Below, in pieces: positions 10,198 to 23,777 of a stretch of DNA of 64,000 nucleotides; position 1 is the stretch's first letter; each line of letters begins with the position of its first letter. This DNA is from Capsaspora owczarzaki ATCC 30864 (taxonomy: Eukaryota > Opisthokonta > Filasterea), in NCBI RefSeq assembly GCF_000151315.2, contig NW_011887300.1, positions 455,368-519,367 on the forward strand, given 5' to 3'. The notes beneath the pieces were generated by a model. That model did no database searches, was not told the origin of the DNA, and was given only the letters and a program-made list of their open reading frames with translations. The position numbers were made by a program, and so were the translations under genes.

Positions 10198-13100
10198 TCA
10201 CTCATTGTCAGCCGGAATAAAGAAGGACTGGGTGGTGGTGGAATGCGCTCCGTTGTGAGCACGCAAGAGACCAATGTAGTTGTCGAGCCGCACGAGCTTG
10301 CGAGAATCGTCAAACAAGCCGGCGGTCGTGTAGTAGCAGAAGCGGTTGGCGTCGTGGTGCCACGCCATCTCCTTGCAGTGCGTGATCGAAGCAGGCATGT
10401 CGAAAATGTTGTCGTAGCAAGCAATCGCGGTCGAAGGAGCGCCAGGCACCGCCTCATCCCAGGTCAGGATGGACATGTCGGAGGGTGCGATAGGTTTGGT
10501 CAGGGCAAACTCGACCTCAACGCCAGCTGGACTCGATTCAGGGTCTCGCACACCAAAGCCAATCACAAGCAACTGATCTGCCTCCCAGCAGCTCGCCGTG
10601 GCGTTCTCTGCAAACACGGGCGGCGTCAAGTCAATCAGGGCCGTCGCGGTCGTGGGTACAGTCGAGTAGCCGGCGCGGTTGGTTGCAACGACGCTCGCGC
10701 GGTACACACCGGAGTGCGCGAGGGGCTTGTTGGTGATTTGGACAAAGTTCAGAGTGGCAGGGATGGTGCCGTTCTCGAGCATCACCCAGTCAGCTCCGCG
10801 TTGCTCCTCGAATGCGAACGAGTAGGTGGCAAGGCCAGAGTGCAGGTCGGAAAAGTCCTCAATCTCGAGCAGAACGGACGAGTTGGCAGCAAGATACTCG
10901 ACGGCGCCACGAAGATAGTCGTAAATAACCACGCTGCCCACGGTTGGAGTGATGGCAGTGATTTGGACACCATCGCTGTGCGCCACCGTGATGGCTGCGA
11001 CGTTGTTGACAGCCTCCAGCGTCACAAAGTACTTGAGTCCGTCAGCGCCAGAGGTCAGGTTGAAGGACGCGCTGGTCGCCAGACCCACCGACGTCATGGG
11101 CATCACGTTCAAAAGTCCCTTGCCCGTGCCGATCGCCCAGCGGTACTCGAGAATGCCCGACTCTGGATCGTCAAAGCCGTCCCAGTTGGCCGAAATCTCG
11201 TTGGTGGGTTGGTAGACGGCATCTTCCGTGGTGCTGAGACCGTCCCTCAGCTGACCCAGCGCGGGCGGCGTGAGGTCCACGAGCAGCTTCTGCGACGTCA
11301 TCTTGGCGCGGATACCAGCGCCATTGATGGCCACCAGCGTAATGTAAATCTCCTGTCCGTGAAGCAACTCCAAGGCCGAGTTGGTCGCGTTGGTGGCCTC
11401 GCCTTCGACCTCGAGATACTCTTGGATTTGCGTGCCGCCGGGCCGCGTGCCGATGGCCCACTGGAAGCGGTCAATGCCAGATTGCATGTCACGCCAGTTC
11501 GACCATGTGACAATGATTTGCGTCGGATCACGCTGCGCACAAACAGTCGGAGTGCACAGGGCATGGCGCTCGGGGTCAAACGGCAGCAACGCGCCAACGT
11601 CGGGTGCAGACGCGTCGGGCACCAGGCCGTCGGAAACAACAACGCTGCTGCTGGTGCCAACAGCATTGAGCACGTACACCGAAACGTACAGCTTGCCAGC
11701 CAGCGGCGTGGGCGAGACGAACGTGGCATTGACTTGCAGGCCGACCGAGGTGAATTCCAGGACGTCGTCAGCACCAGGAGTGGTTCCGATCGCCCAGAAG
11801 TACTCGGCCAGCGGAGCGTACATCCCTTCGAATCCCCACCACATTGCAGAAACAGTGTATGGATCGCTGCTGTAGTCGGCGTCCTCCGGGCCCAAGCCGT
11901 CCACGACAACACCGGCCATTGGCGGCTGGTTGTCCACCATGACGCCGTCCGAGGCACGCTCCAAAAACAAGCCAGACTCGGTGTAGCAGCGAATTGTCAC
12001 ATAGTAGTGGTGACCCACCAAGAGTGACTTGCCGTGCGCCGCCAGATCGAACGTGACATTGGTTTGCTGGCCAACAGGAGTAAAGTCCTGCACATTGTTC
12101 AAGTAGGGAAGTGTGCCGACAGCCAGCTCGTAGCGGTTGGGCAGCTGCGGGGAAGTGTCAAAGGCTTGGCTCCAGGATGCCGAGATGGAGCTCGAGCTCG
12201 ACTGGTAGTCCAAGTCCTTGTCAGGCACAAGACCATCAAGCACGCGATAGCCACGCTGCAGCACAGCACGAGGCGCAGAGTCCAACACCTTGACGCCATT
12301 CGAGTTGGCCAGGTAGCACGTGCCGTCGTTGGCAATCGCTCGCACTTGGAAGAGGTACTCTTGCCCTTCAATCATCTTGAAAGAGTCGCCGCAAACTTGC
12401 GTTGGGAAGGCCTTAAAGTTGGGATTGTGCACAGTGCCAACCGCAACACCGCTTCGCGTTGCCATGTCGGCAGTAACCGCGTGCAGGAATTGGGTGCACA
12501 AGACATCTCCGTCGGACAGACCCGAGCGTGACTTGATGGAGAATTCGAAACGAACAAACTTGCTGCAGATGGTCGAGTGCGAGCTGCACCAGTTGGAAAA
12601 GTCAAAGTTGCCAGAGAAGGTGTCGTTGTACGGTTGGTAGGTAATGTCCGAGCCAACCACAAACCCGTCAAGGACTTGCACGCTGCCAGTCAGGTTGACT
12701 GTGTTGTTGGAGGCACACACGACATCGGCATACGGCAACAGGCGCGAGTCTTGCAGCGAGCGAGAGTACGTCGGTTGGGCACACCACAGCGACGCGCCAT
12801 TTCGCGCAGTCACTGCAACAGAATACGGCGTCGTCGTGGCATCAAAACCGACAGGCAAAGTGACAACGGTCGTCATCAGGGTGACGGTCGCGTTGGGAGT
12901 GGGCGTGACATCCTGCGACACGAGGTTCGAACCAAGCAACGCAGAGCCCACCAGCACACGGTATGTCGCAATATCAGACTCCTCGTCAACAAAGGCATCC
13001 CATGTCACGCGGATAGTCGTCGATGACAGCACTTGGTGCTCCACCCAGCCGCCAGCGGGCGACGACCAGTCCACCACAAACGCCGGGGAGCTCACCAGCG

Positions 13101-16100
13101 CCGAGCCGACACCCGCGCCGTTGACGCCTTCAGCGACAATGTGGTACTTTTCACCAAGCTGCAAGGCGAGTTGTGAGACCATGCCACCAGGGTAGGTGCC
13201 GGTCATCTCAATGTCCATAATGTCGCGGCCGCGATGGCCCTTGTGCTGGAGAATGTTGACTGCCGTGTAGTTGACGGGGCGAACGTGCCAAGTGTACTCA
13301 AACAAACCAGACTCGCCATCGGTAAAGCCAGACAGAGTCGTCTTGACGAGCGCGGAGGAAATCTGGTAGGTTGATGGGACATTCGGGAAGATGGGATCCA
13401 GGGCGACAAGGCCATTCGTCGGCGGAGTGGCATCCACGCGAACACCGTCCGAGATGCCAGTCACATACAAGCCAGCGCCATTGTACGCGCGGACTCGAGC
13501 AAAGTAGCGCACGCCGTGCGCCAACGAGACTTCTGGATCCAGCGCCGATTCTTCCAAAAACACAGTCTCCCAGCCGCGCGTGTTGCACTCTGCGCCCGAG
13601 CCTTCGCTCTCCACGCACCAGTCAAAGCGGGCAATGCCAGAATGGGCGTCATGGAAGCCGTACCAATGCGCTCCAATCATGTCTGTCTGCGACTGGAAGA
13701 CCAAGTCGAGATGCGAAAAGCCGTCAAACACGCGACCGGTCGAGGGACGCGAGCCATCCACGCGAATGCCGTTAGACGTGCCGACAGAGCAGAGCCCGGC
13801 CATATTGCAGGCGCGAAGCGTCACAAAGTACTTGCGACCGTCGGTCAGTGACAGTCCGCTGCGCGATGCGACAGTGCTGGTTCCCACTGGGGTGAAGAGC
13901 ATGACATCCTCGTGGTTTGGCTTGGTGCCGACAGCCCACTCAAACACCTTGATGCCAGACTCGGGATCGACAAAATTGAGCCACTGGCCAGCAATGCTTG
14001 TGCGGTTGGTGGAATAGTCGTCGTCCTCTTGGCGGATGCTGGCGATGGAGGCGACATCCAGGACCTGGCCGATGGAAGGCGGCGTGCTGTCCACCGTGAT
14101 GGGCAACGACGATGCAAACGAGTGGAGTCCGGCACCATTTTCAGCGCGCACCACAATGTAGTAAACGTGTGCTTGCTGGATGGCGTTGGCCAGGTTGGTT
14201 TGCGTCGCCGAAGACATGGAAGGCACACGAACAAACGGCCGAACGTTGGCGAGACCAGGGACGGTACCAATGCCCCAGGAGTACGAGTCAATGCCCGACT
14301 CGAGATCGACAAAGCCAGCCCAATCCACCGTGATGGCGTTAATGTCGGTATGGTACTGGTTGGCCACAATGCGCGCCACCGTGACCTTGCCCACCACGGG
14401 CGGTGACGGGTCCAGAATGATGCCATCCGAGAATGCAGTGGCACTCAGACCCACCAAGTCGGTGCCGCGAACGGTGATAAAGTAGCGCACGCCCGCTTGC
14501 GGCGCAACTTGGAAGCCGTGCGTTGCCGACTCGGCCGCTGCCACCGCCTTGAGCGCAGTGCCGACGTGTCTAAACTCAAACACATCAATGCCGCCTGGGG
14601 ACGAGCCAATCGCCCATTCGTAGTACGCAATGCCTGTGAGGTGGACGAGCTCTGACTCCTCCAGATCAACGAAAGGCTGCCAGCTGCCGTACATTTCAGA
14701 GATGGAGACCTGATAGTCCTTGTCGTTGGCCAGCGAGTTGCACAGGAGCGAGCCGTCACAAATGTGCGCGGGAACGGGCGGGGTTAGATCCACCGTGATG
14801 CCGTTCGAGCAGCCGTACGTGAAGGGCGCCTCAATGCTGCCGACGCGGCCGCGGAAGCAGACATAGTAGCGCACGCCCTGCAGCAGATGCAGACCGATGG
14901 CGGTCACGACACGAGGCAAGTCCACATTGTTGGATGACGGGACAATGGCGTCGTTCGGCAGTAACGGAGCAGTCGAGTTGGCCACAAATGTGCTGTTGAT
15001 GACCGACTTGGCGACGTTTTGCGCAGAGGCAATCTTGGACAGCTCCATGCGGTTGCGGAACTCGATCAGCGAAGCATTCGCCGTTTCAGTGCGAAGATCA
15101 AACCAGCCGACCGGAACAAAGTTCTCGCCAAGCGGAATGTCGGGCGTCAGGAGAGGCGTGTCCGAGTTGATCACGCTGAGCGAGAATTGCCAGCGAACGC
15201 CGCCGTTCAGGACGCGGCCAGTCATCGGATCGGCCTCCAAGAATGAGTTGTGAGTGGCCGGATTGGCATTCAGCCCACCCACGCCGAGCAGCAGGCTGCT
15301 GTTGGCGTGCAAAAAGTGCGGCTTGGACATGTACAGAGGGTACTGCTCCCACATGAGCAGCGGCTGCGCGCCATCTACCATCAGCGCAAACTGCGCGCGC
15401 GCAAACTCCGAGGCCGCCAGCGCGTTCGATGCAAGCTCAAACCGGTTGACAGTGTGCAGATTGTTGAGCGCAGAGTTGCCAGTGTACTCGAAGCTCGAGG
15501 CGCGGCGCATGTCGCGGTCGAAAATGTAATAGTGCGTGCGAAGCGGGGCGTCCGACAGCCAGGTCGTGTTGCGCAATGCGCAAGGGAGCTGCACGCCGTC
15601 GTAACCAGCCACTGCAGATGTAAATCCGGTGGTCGCCAGCTCTGCCAGCCCACCAATACCAGCAAAGTAGTTGACGTTCTCAATGTCGTCGGTTCCCGTG
15701 TGCATTTGCTCAGGCAGAGCCGTGCTGGTGGCCGCAGCAGCACTGGCATGGTGCGTCAAGATTCCACGCACTGTTTGCTGGCCAAAGGTCGGATCCATGA
15801 CCTTGAGACGAGCCAGCATGCGATCCTGGTATCCAAGAACAACATCTCGCACCAAGCGCGTGCAGACCAGCCGCGAGTCGTAGTAGTCGAGGAACGCCGT
15901 GGCCAGGTACATAAAGTAGTTGCTCATGACGTCCACGAGGTCGATGCGGCGTTGAGCAGACATTGTCACGCCCTGCAGCAAGCCGGCGAGCGCGTCCGCC
16001 TTGAAGGCCGGACTGTCTGAACTGAGCACAATCAGCTGCACAAACTGGTCCAAACTCGCCATGTTGGTGAGAATACCATAGACTGCGCTGGCTTCCGTCT

Positions 16101-19100
16101 GCGTGAGAGCAAAGTACTGCGACGACGCCAAGTTGCCATAGGTCGCGGGGTTCAGCCAGTGAGCGTACGTGAACAGCTCCAAGCCGGATGCGACTGGCAA
16201 CTCGTTAATTTGGAGATAGGGAACCGCCGTGCTCATGTTGGACGAGATGGTCGGGATGACGGAAGCCCTGCCGAGCTGGTACCACAGAAGGTCGTTCAAA
16301 GAGGCCTCGATTCCACCGCCAATAATGTTCAGCTTGGCAGTGTAGTCGCTCGTGGCAAGCATGTCGGTCGTCAGCACGCGGGCCAAGGTAGGCAGCCAGT
16401 AGGACAGCTGTGTTGCAACAAGATACTTGAGTGCTTCGACCTCCTTGTACGTTGCCGTGCGGTAAAGGTAGAGGAGACGAAGGTAGGCGGCGTTCAGTAC
16501 GACAACGCCATCGGATGTGTCGTTCCGCCCGCCTGACAAGGCCGAATCAAACTCTTGGCGGACGTAGCGCACATAATCGAGCTGCGTGCGTTTCGAGTCG
16601 AAGGTGGCCGCAAGGCGCTCTTCCACCTGCTTGTAGACGTACGGCCCAACCTCAGCAACGATCGGCTGTGCCAGCCCTGCAGTCCAGTTTTGCGCGTTGG
16701 TCAAGTTGAACAGGTACACGTAGTTGTGGCGCACGGGCGCAACATCCTCGACTGCCAGGTTGTTAATCCAGTTGGCAAACGACAGGGGCATGTCGACACG
16801 CGGCAAAGGAATGATTGGCTGGAAGCGCTGCACGTCCTCAAACACAATCGTGTTGTCCAGAGGGACACCGGCAGTACCGATTGACCACTCGTACGTGTAG
16901 CGCATGATTGTGTCAGGGAAGCCGTCGAACGAGGCAGCGAGGGAGGAATCAGACGACGTGTAGTCACGATCCGCCAGAACAAAGCTCGAGTTGCTGGTGA
17001 CTGACGAGGCAGATGCCAGATCAACATCCAGAATGTTGATGCGGCGAGACTGAGCAAACATTGTGCCGTCAACGGGCACCGCGGGAACGGTCCGATCAGT
17101 GCGCAGCCCCACGCGGTTCCACGCACGAAGCGTAATGAACATGGGTGTAGTAAAGGCCACAGGGAGCTCCATCAGCCGATGCACAGTGTTGCTGACCTGG
17201 TACGGCTCGGACACGTTGAAAAACTCTGTCACGAATGCGGTTGGCGACGGCAGCGTGCCGATGGCCCACGCATACTGCAGGACATCCGACTCGTAATCTT
17301 CAAACTCGTCGAATTCGATGTTAAACTGCACCGTCGTGCGAGTGGGGAACTCGAGAGTTGCAGAGAGTCCACCCGTGGGGACAGGCGGGCTGTCGTCGAT
17401 GCGGTACAAATCCGTCGAGCTAATCACGCAGGTTGCGGCCTTGTCGCACACTTGCACGTACACCCTGAACTCGTCGCCAGCAGAGAAGCTGAGCAGGCCG
17501 TTTTCTCCTCGAGCGATGGCACCGGTTGCAACGTAATCGGTCGGGTTGGGCGGATCAAACAGCGTCACACCAGCAATGCCCGCGTACTCGGCCTCGGGGG
17601 CCTCGTCATGCGACACAACAATCGACCACAGGTAGTGCGAAAAGGTGTCATCGGAAGAAAAGTCCGTCCAGGTTGCCGTCACGGAAGTGGTCGACAGCTG
17701 GAAGCCAAAGATTCCGCCAAAAGAAACGTTGGCCTGGCGCTCATCGAACGTGTTGGTCTCGACTGAAATCACAGCAGGTGTGGGGGAGGATGGCAAGATG
17801 CGCACACCATCCGAGAAGGCGGTTGCAAACAACCCCTTTTCGTTGAATCCGCGAACAGACACATAGTAAACAACTCCTGGTGCAAGGACGTAGCCAGCTC
17901 CGAGCGCATTCAGCAAGTACCATGTCTGGCACTTGCGGTTGCCGTGGACGTCAAAGCCACACGGCAGCGAGCCGCCAGCAAACGCCAGGATATCCTCGGC
18001 GCCCGCACTCGTGCCAATGGCCACCTCGTACAGCGCAATGCCAGTGTGCGGATCATTGAAGCCATCCCACACGGCAAACAGGCCAGGCGCTCCATTGTGC
18101 GCGTCAATGTCAATGTGCGACTCGGGGCCAAGCGTTTCAACAACGGTGCCGGCGTAGGGCGGGCTGCGATCCACCAGGAAGGGCGTGGCAGCGCTCGAGG
18201 TGGAGAACAGGCCAGCATGCGACCACGCGCGGACCGTCAACCAGTAGCTGTGGCCGTCGAGAAGCTTGGCGAGCGGCTCGCTGTCGATCTGCAAATTGCA
18301 GTTAATGTTGTGCGTGTTGTTCGTGCAGGTCACCCAGTCGTAGAGTCGATAGTTTTCAACAGGAGACCGAATGAAGGGCTTGATGTCTTCATTCTCCATG
18401 TACGAGCCAATGGCCCAGTCAAAGTGGTCGACGCCAGAGACAATGTCAATCATGCCGTTCCAGGACACGAGGATCTGACCGCTGCCGCCCTGTGCCACCT
18501 GCACAATACCCTCTGTGGGAGGGCTGATCACGACAATGTACTCTTCGGCGGAGGTGCCCGTGATTTCACGACCCGACATGGTCACGGCAACCACGTTAAT
18601 GACAAACTCCTCGCCGTCCTCGAGCTGGATACCAGGCTGGATTTGAAGCGTCAGGCTGTTCTCAAGCACGCCGTCATTCCAAAAGATGCGGTTGCCCACC
18701 TCGGTGTGCTCGGCCGCAGTGCCCAAGCCCACGCGATAAAAGGCAACGCCAGCGCCCTCGTCCAAAAAGTTCCACTCGAGCTCGACACGCAGCTTGCTGG
18801 CTCCGTCGGCGAGGCGGACGTACTGGCGACCGTCTGTGCCGCGGTAGGAATTGGAGACTTTGATGGCGTCAAAGTGCGCTTGGGCATCGTGATCAACGTC
18901 AATACCGTCCGAGCACACGGCCACCGTGCTGTCGGCGGCGTTGTACGCACGCACAGCAAAGTGAAAGCGGCGGTTGTAACGCAAGGTCTGATTGGCCGAC
19001 GCGCCAAACTGCCGCTCTCCCATCGTGGCAAGGAGCTGCGAAGTATTGTGACGCACACCGGCGGCATCCAAGTAGCCTTGCTGCAGATCGACCGAAGCGC

Positions 19101-22100
19101 GACGCGCGCCATAGTCAAACTTTTCTGTCGTGTCCTTGAGAAGAGGGTCGCTGGTGGTCTGGAACGGCTGGATGACACACATGACCGCTGGACAGGCGCC
19201 CTTCACGGCACGCGCTGGCACCTTGTCACCATGGACGTGCACGGCGTGAGCGTCCGTCACGACCAGCTGCTCGGCGCTTGTCGGGCATAGCACATTGCAG
19301 GCGTCTGGGTCGCCAGAAACGGGGGAGCAAGGCGTTCCCAATGCGTACTCGTAGTGGTGAATGCCAGACTCGTGGTCAAAGAACGAGTCCCAGTAGGCAA
19401 AGAGCTCCAGGCTGTTCTGGTGGTCAATGTCGTTGATCAGGCCTGCGCGCTCCACGTCGGCCACAAACCCGGGCTCGGGCGGAGTCAAATCCATGGTGAC
19501 CTGGGCGCTGCGGGTCGTGAACAGTCCAGCACGGTCTGTCACCATCATGCGGAACTCGTACGAAGAAAGCTGGTACGCATGGAACTGCTCGCGCTGCAGC
19601 GTGATTTGCATGGAGGTGAGCGCAGCCGTTTGCAGCCGGTAGAACTGCTTGTCGCGTTCCGTTGGCGAGGAGGTGACGGGATCCTTGAAACCATCCTCAA
19701 ACACGTCGGGTCGCGCTTGGCCAGTGATGCGACTCGGCAAGTCGGACTGAAGCTTCAGCGGCAGGTACAATCCTGCAGGCATCTCTTGACAGGTGCCCGT
19801 CGGATACGTTCGGCAGAGCTTCCAGTCGACGGACGGCCAAGTGCCAAGACCAACGCCCGACTGGGTGTCGACAACCCAGAAGAACACGTTCATGTTCATC
19901 AGATTGGATTGATACACTTTCGAGTTATGCGTGCGACCGCATGCATCGCCGGTGCCCACAATCAACTGCGACACGCTTGGCGGGTCGAGATCCACGAGCA
20001 CTGTGCGGCGGGCCCATGCACTGACATGCCCAAACATGTTGTAGGCGCGCACGTAAAAGTGATACCAAAAGCCACTCTTGAAGCGGGTCCCGGACTGGGA
20101 CTCGAGAACGGCTTCGGTGGATGTCACAAGGCCATTCGACACGCCGACAAAGATGGTGGAACCAGCAGTGACTCGCACCTTGATGGTGGGATCGCTTGAA
20201 GGCGTGTTCGGATCCATCGATGCGGCAGGCGCATTCAAGCCGGTTGTAGTGAACCTGAATTCGTACGAGAAGATGGCCAGCCGCTGCGGTGAAGCGAGAT
20301 CGGTGTCCAGAATGGATTGGTCCAGGTAGCCGGGATCGGGAGTAATCAAGTTGGCGCCAGGCCGATCGTACTGATCGTTCATGTTGTCCAAATCGGTATT
20401 ATTGAAGGACAGGCTGCGAAGGATGTCCTGATCAGGCTCCATAAAAACGTGATTCCAGCGGAATCGGAAGCTCTTGTCGTGTGTTTGGTACCACTTTTCA
20501 TTGCCAGTTGGTTTGTAGACGTGGGCAGGATGATACGACGCATTGCTGGATGTGTAACTGGGATCGACAAACATGTTCTTGAGCTCCAGGTCACGATCGA
20601 CGAGGTTGATCTGGGCATAGTGGTCCCAGACAACGCTCGGATCGGGAATGTATGCCCGATTCGGTAGATTGTTGGTTTCCGACGTAGCTCGGCATCTGTC
20701 CTCAGCATTGCCAATGTTCCACGGCTTGGGCAGCTGCGGGAGTGCTCCAGCATCCAAGCACTCGGCCACGGTGGCGCTGGGAGCAGTGAGGTCGTAGGAC
20801 AGCATCCACAACGCCGAGCGGCCGTCACCAGCCGCATTGGCGACACGGACCTTGACAGTATACACGTTGTTGTTGACCGGAAGTGTATTGCTCGGAAAGG
20901 TGACAGAGATGCTAGCAGGATTGGACGAGGTAATATTGCCGCTCGTTTGAATCAGCGGATTGGACCAGTCTTTGCCCTTGAAAACGGCAGCACTCCAGGT
21001 TCTGATTGAGGACTGCATCTCAGAGAACGCCGAGGGCCTAAACTTGAACTGGGGCCACGCCGGGCTTCCAGTCTGCGTCACACAAGCAGCCAAGGCAGGG
21101 TTGGTAGCGCGGGACTGGCCTTTGAGCGGGCCGGTAAAGCTGCACGAGCCAGCAATCCAACGCGGGCTGGTGTTTGCCTGGTCAAACACATCCGCGGGGG
21201 AGGCCAGAACAGGGCGAGTGGGGTCGAACATGATGATAAACTTGGAAGAGCGTTCGGTGCGTTGATTGCTCAGGACAAAATTGTTGGTAAATCGATAGTT
21301 GATGGTGAGCTTGGTGCATTCATTGACAACGCCGTCCGCAGGGCGGGCGCTTGAGAAGATGCGACAGCTTGCCGGCGGATTGAACTTGATGTTGTTTGTA
21401 GCACCCGCAGTGATTTCGTACCAAATGCTGCTGCGGTATGTGTTGTACGGAGGGGCGAAATTGATGTCGCCTGCAAAGGAATTACTGCAGCTCAAACCGC
21501 AAGACGAACTGGAGAGAGGGCGCATTTCCTGTGATGCCCAGTCGAGATACTTCAGGAAGCCATTGACAGAGCCACTAGTTTCGGGGGGATAATTCGTCGC
21601 AGGTACCCAATCCTTGACCAGCCAAGCGTTGGTCAATCCGGCTGCGTTCGTTCCGGCGCTCAGAGGAACGAGGACGAGGTCTTGATCGGCGGGGTTGGGC
21701 GCACCCTCGTAGTTGAACTCAAACCGAATGTACATGCCGAGTTTGTTGCGGGATTGAGCGTTGTAATGATAATCATACTGCAACTGCCCTCCACCCGTGG
21801 TATCTTTCACCCACTTGTAAGGATCTGGCATCAGAGGGTTGACAATGCCCTCAAATGTTCGCACTTCCGGATTGAGCGAGGACTGCAGCGAGCGGTACAC
21901 GGGGACTCCGCTCTGAGGGCTGTTGGTGTTCTCCACAAGGGTCTGCGTCAGATAAAACACGGGAACAGCAGTGTCGCACCGCAGACCATTCCAAATGTTT
22001 GCAATGGAACCGTCGCTAATGCCGAACGTGGCAGGGTACCCGTAGGCAGTCTTTGTACACGTGCATAGATTGGCTTGATCCAAGCTTGGGTTGCCATGAT

Positions 22101-23734
22101 AACAACCAGAGTTGAGTGCACTCCACGCAGAGAGAGTAGGGTCATCTTGACCCGGCCATTGGAAGTACCACTGGTGGTTGCTGCCAGACATGGAATTATG
22201 GTCGACAAAACCGCCAAGTTGCAGTCCCAAACTGTTGAACTCGAAGGTCGGAGGGCGACACTGACGAGAACGACGCGTGCTGGAATACAGGAATGAGCAG
22301 TAATCCGTCGTCGAGGATTCGCAAAACTTTGAAAACTTGGTAAACACGGTTTGACTCGGCGGCTTTGTCAATCCAAAGTAGCAATCAGAGAGCTCATTGT
22401 TCACTCCCGATTGACAGTGACGGCTGAATGGGATGTAGTTGGTTGACGATAACGGGCTGCAATAGCATGTACCGCCGAAAGATGTCGTCAACGGGGAATT
22501 GAACCTGGGAAAGTTTGGCACAGCTAGCTGGAAATGGATATCGATGCCCGAGCCTGGGCCAGCGTCGGTGGTGTACAGCGAAGATTGCGCACAGTGTCCG
22601 GTTGGATAATTCCTGTTCAAGTCCGGCTCGCTCCAGCCTGGAATTGTGTAGCGCGTGTCGCAACTGCACGTTTCGGAGCACGAAGAGCCCCATTTGTTAA
22701 AGTCGCAAACGAGAGAGTCGACGCATGTGCGGAAGCGGTAGATACGATCCTCCTTGTCATTGTTGTGATAGCTAAAATGCGCCGTCATCACGGAACCGGG
22801 CTGGTCTCCGTATCGCGCTTCAAAAGCGATCGTGTCGTCCCAGTTGTTCAGATTGCCACGGTCTCGACACGAGCTGATTCTCTGGGCCGTGTTAGAACCA
22901 ACCCGGCAAAAGTAGTGTTGTGTGACGCGATCCTCTTTGTCGTTGTCGTGAACCGACTGTCAAACGATGGGGCAAAAAGTTTGTCTTGTCAGCTTTCATT
23001 CCTTCTTCTGCTTGTTCAAACACGGGTGGCACGGCGCTACTTACATGCCAGCCGGTAATGGCGGCGCCAGGGTTGCCCGAGCTGGCACCGACGTCAAAGT
23101 TGATGGGAGTGTCATAGTTGTTGAGGTAGCCAGACCACTGGCAGCCTGCCCAGTTGGTGTACTGCACACCGTTGCACACAAACCAGAACAGGCGATCCTC
23201 CTTGTTGTTCGAGTTCTCAGCATACCATCCGGTGATTGCTTGTCTACTTGGGCACGTGTACTCCACTGGCTGTTCTCGCAACAAAACACACGCACACTCA
23301 GCGGGTAAGCGAAGAACGCCAATAATGGCAAAAACAAACAACAAAAACACCCAAAAGTTCGTACCGTGTCCCAGTTGTTCACCCATCCTGGGCCCCAGTA
23401 GCCTCGGCTCTGCCACCAGCTGATCACGGCGCCTTTGACACCGCCATCCGCGAAATTTTGACCATGAACCTGGATCACAGGGGTCAAAGACGACCAAAGG
23501 GTTAGTAGAGCCAAATTTCAATCAATGATTCACCCATTCAACCAAGCATTCAGCCATGTTTCCTCTTCCCTTTCCTGCTCCCTCTCTTCCTCCTCCTCCT
23601 CCTCCCCTTCTACTTTCACCACAACCGTGCACAATTCAACGACAAGCACGAGACACCTCGTTCCCCAAAAACATGCACACCAAAGCCAAAAAGCGATCCT
23701 TCCTTCCTTCTTTCGATAGTGATGTTTTTCTTGT

Positions 23735-23777
<43 letters not shown>

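Noticed and set aside
10243-12027. 594-codon open frame on the plus strand
   Set aside because: Antisense to the C-terminal FN3-like repeats. The Arg/Val/His-rich translation is typical of a shadow frame.
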